Of a stretch of 64,000 nt of DNA, positions 63,038 to 64,000 are shown piece by piece; within the stretch, counting starts at the first letter, position 1, and each line of letters begins with the position of its first letter. Origin of the DNA: Pseudomonas oryzihabitans (GTDB lineage Bacteria; Pseudomonadota; Gammaproteobacteria; Pseudomonadales; Pseudomonadaceae); assembly GCF_001518815.1 (NCBI RefSeq), contig NZ_CP013987.1, positions 4,734,501-4,798,500 on the forward strand, read 5' to 3'. Both the position numbers and the translations under genes were made by a program. The notes under the pieces are model-generated. The model saw only the letters and a list, made by a program, of their open reading frames with translations, was not told the origin of the DNA and did not search any database.

Positions 63038-63116
63038 CGTTGGGCTTCGCTACGCTCAACCCAACCTACGGGTGACGTAGGTTGGGTTGAGGCGGCTCCA
63101 TCGCCGAAGCCCAACG
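63038..63116. repeat. Large REP-type inverted repeat after the symporter gene
   Basis: Nested arms CGTTGGGCTTCG (63038-63049) / CGAAGCCCAACG (63105-63116) and CTCAACCCAACCTACG (63055-63070) / CGTAGGTTGGGTTGAG (63076-63091) are perfect reverse complements. The type is common in Pseudomonas intergenic regions. A degenerate relative is at 44471-44523. Confidence 0.85.
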
Positions 63117-63139
63117 GCCCCGAACCATGATTCGCTTGT

Positions 63140-63164
63140 CTGCCCCCACCTCGCGTGGGGGCAG
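63140..63164 (+). terminator. Terminator between symporter and asparaginase genes
   Basis: Perfect 10-bp stem CTGCCCCCAC / GTGGGGGCAG with a five-base loop, followed by TCTTAT. It lies 20 bp before the asparaginase start. Confidence 0.75.
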
Positions 63165-63184
63165 TCTTATCAGGAAGTCCCCCC

Positions 63185-64000
63185 ATGACCTCACCCTACC
63201 TGCACATCCTCTACACCGGCGGCACCATCGGCATGCAGGCGACCGCTGCCGGCCTGGCTCCGGCCGCCGGGTTCGAGGCGCGTATCGAAGCCCTGCTGGC
63301 CAGCCGTCCGGAACTGGGCGATCCGGCCTGGCGCCTGGAGGAACTGCTGCCGCTGATCGACAGCGCCAACATGGCCCCCGCCGCCTGGGAGCGCATGGCC
63401 CAGGCCATCATCACCGCCGCCGCGGACCCGGCCTGTCGCGGCGTACTGGTACTGCACGGTACCGATACCCTGGCCTACAGCGCCGCCGCCCTGGCCTTCC
63501 GCCTGCTGGGCCTGGCCATCCCGGTACTGCTGACCGGGTCCATGCTGCCGGCCGGCGTGCCGGACAGCGATGCCGATGGCAACCTGGCCGACAGCTTCGC
63601 CGCCTTCGCCGGCGGGCTGGCGCCGGGCGTCCAGGTGCAATTCCATGAAGAGCGTCTACCCGCCGCACGCTGCACCAAGCAGGCCAGCAGCGGCTGGAAG
63701 GCCTTCGTGGCAAGCGCACGGCCGCGCAGCGGCGACGCCTTGGTCGTCCCGCCTGCGGCCCTGCGCTTCGACCAGCCGCGCCAGGCGGTACGGGTAGCGG
63801 TGCTGCCGCTGTTTCCGGGGGTCGATGGCGCCACCCTGCGCGGTCTGGCGGGCAGCGGCGTGCAGGGGCTGGTACTGGAGTGCTACGGCAGTGGCACGGG
63901 GCCGGCCGACGACGCCGACTTCCTCGCCGCACTGGCCGAACTGCGCAATGCCGGGATACCGGTGGTCGCCCTCAGTCAGGGTGCCCGCGGCACGGTAGAA
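63185..64000 (+). CDS. L-asparaginase (C-terminus cut by window edge)
   Basis: The first 272 residues of a type I (cytoplasmic, no signal peptide) asparaginase, usually about 325-340 residues. The first catalytic Thr is in ILYTGGTIGMQA (residues 9-20) and the second in VLVLHGTDTLAYSAAALAF; TGSMLPAGVPDSDADGN follows. It hydrolyses asparagine to aspartate and ammonia, and aspartate can go on to AspA encoded 8 kb upstream. AGGAAG precedes the ATG. The stop codon lies beyond the window. Confidence 0.92.
   Translation, partial: MTSPYLHILYTGGTIGMQATAAGLAPAAGFEARIEALLASRPELGDPAWRLEELLPLIDSANMAPAAWERMAQAIITAAADPACRGVLVLHGTDTLAYSAAALAFRLLGLAIPVLLTGSMLPAGVPDSDADGNLADSFAAFAGGLAPGVQVQFHEERLPAARCTKQASSGWKAFVASARPRSGDALVVPPAALRFDQPRQAVRVAVLPLFPGVDGATLRGLAGSGVQGLVLECYGSGTGPADDADFLAALAELRNAGIPVVALSQGARGTVE

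Overview
This 64-kb window is chromosomal DNA of a high-GC gammaproteobacterium, almost certainly a Pseudomonas. The evidence is the gene set and order: heterotetrameric sarcosine oxidase genes next to glyA, the crc/pyrE pair, the bifunctional alginate/LPS enzyme gene algC between dut and argB, an HSI-II-type type VI secretion (T6SS) cluster with its Stp1/Stk1 pair, and a hydroxyproline (lhp) operon. The species cannot be fixed from the sequence alone. No rRNA, tRNA or CRISPR array was seen, and no transposase or integrase was recognised.

Layout. (1) 1-5.5 kb, minus strand: glyA-soxB-soxD-soxA (soxA is cut by the left edge), the sarcosine-to-glycine-to-serine end of glycine betaine catabolism. 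(2) 5.7-7.6 kb, plus: a soluble double-PAS chemoreceptor of BdlA type and a universal stress protein gene behind a perfect ANR/FNR box. (3) 7.6-17.7 kb, core metabolism: crc, pyrE, a DUF4124 protein, a GntR regulator with a DUF1989 enzyme, then argB, algC, dut, coaBC (minus) and radC (plus). (4) 18-43.2 kb, plus: a complete 16-gene T6SS operon (tssABCEFGH, sigma-54 activator, tiny lipoprotein, fha, tssJKLM, phosphatase, kinase), followed by vgrG, a 789-residue putative cell-wall-degrading effector and a putative periplasmic immunity gene. G+C falls sharply inside the effector gene near 41.2 kb and recovers at 43.2 kb. (5) 43.2-47.2 kb: uracil-DNA glycosylase family gene, glutaredoxin-like gene, DUF3299 gene, a GlsB/YeaQ membrane protein, purK and purE, with REP-type repeats. 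(6) 47.5-52.8 kb, minus: an lhp operon for trans-4-hydroxyproline (epimerase, three-subunit D-hydroxyproline dehydrogenase, PAS-AraC regulator, deaminase). (7) 52.9-64 kb: LysR divergent from aspA, AraC, cupin, acetylpolyamine amidohydrolase, polyamine-binding protein, diguanylate cyclase, XRE regulator, alanine/glycine symporter, and an asparaginase gene cut by the right edge.

How the genes work together. Regions 1, 6 and 7 are largely amine and amino-acid catabolism (sarcosine, hydroxyproline, aspartate/asparagine, alanine/glycine, polyamines). The T6SS region encodes tail, sheath, membrane complex, ClpV recycling ATPase, a Thr-phosphorylation switch (Stk1/Stp1/Fha) and one effector-immunity cargo. 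It lacks hcp and a separate PAAR gene, so both must come from elsewhere in the genome.

Most notable observations: the effector looks like a composite of an M23-like fold interrupted by an SH3 domain plus a GH19/lysozyme-like domain on imported low-GC DNA with an unrecognised immunity gene; three parS-like ParB sites; a 38-bp perfect palindrome centred on an ANR box; an 18-bp perfect palindrome between crc and pyrE; an internal algC start that recreates the classical 464-residue enzyme; and a hairpin covering the ribosome binding site of an araC gene.
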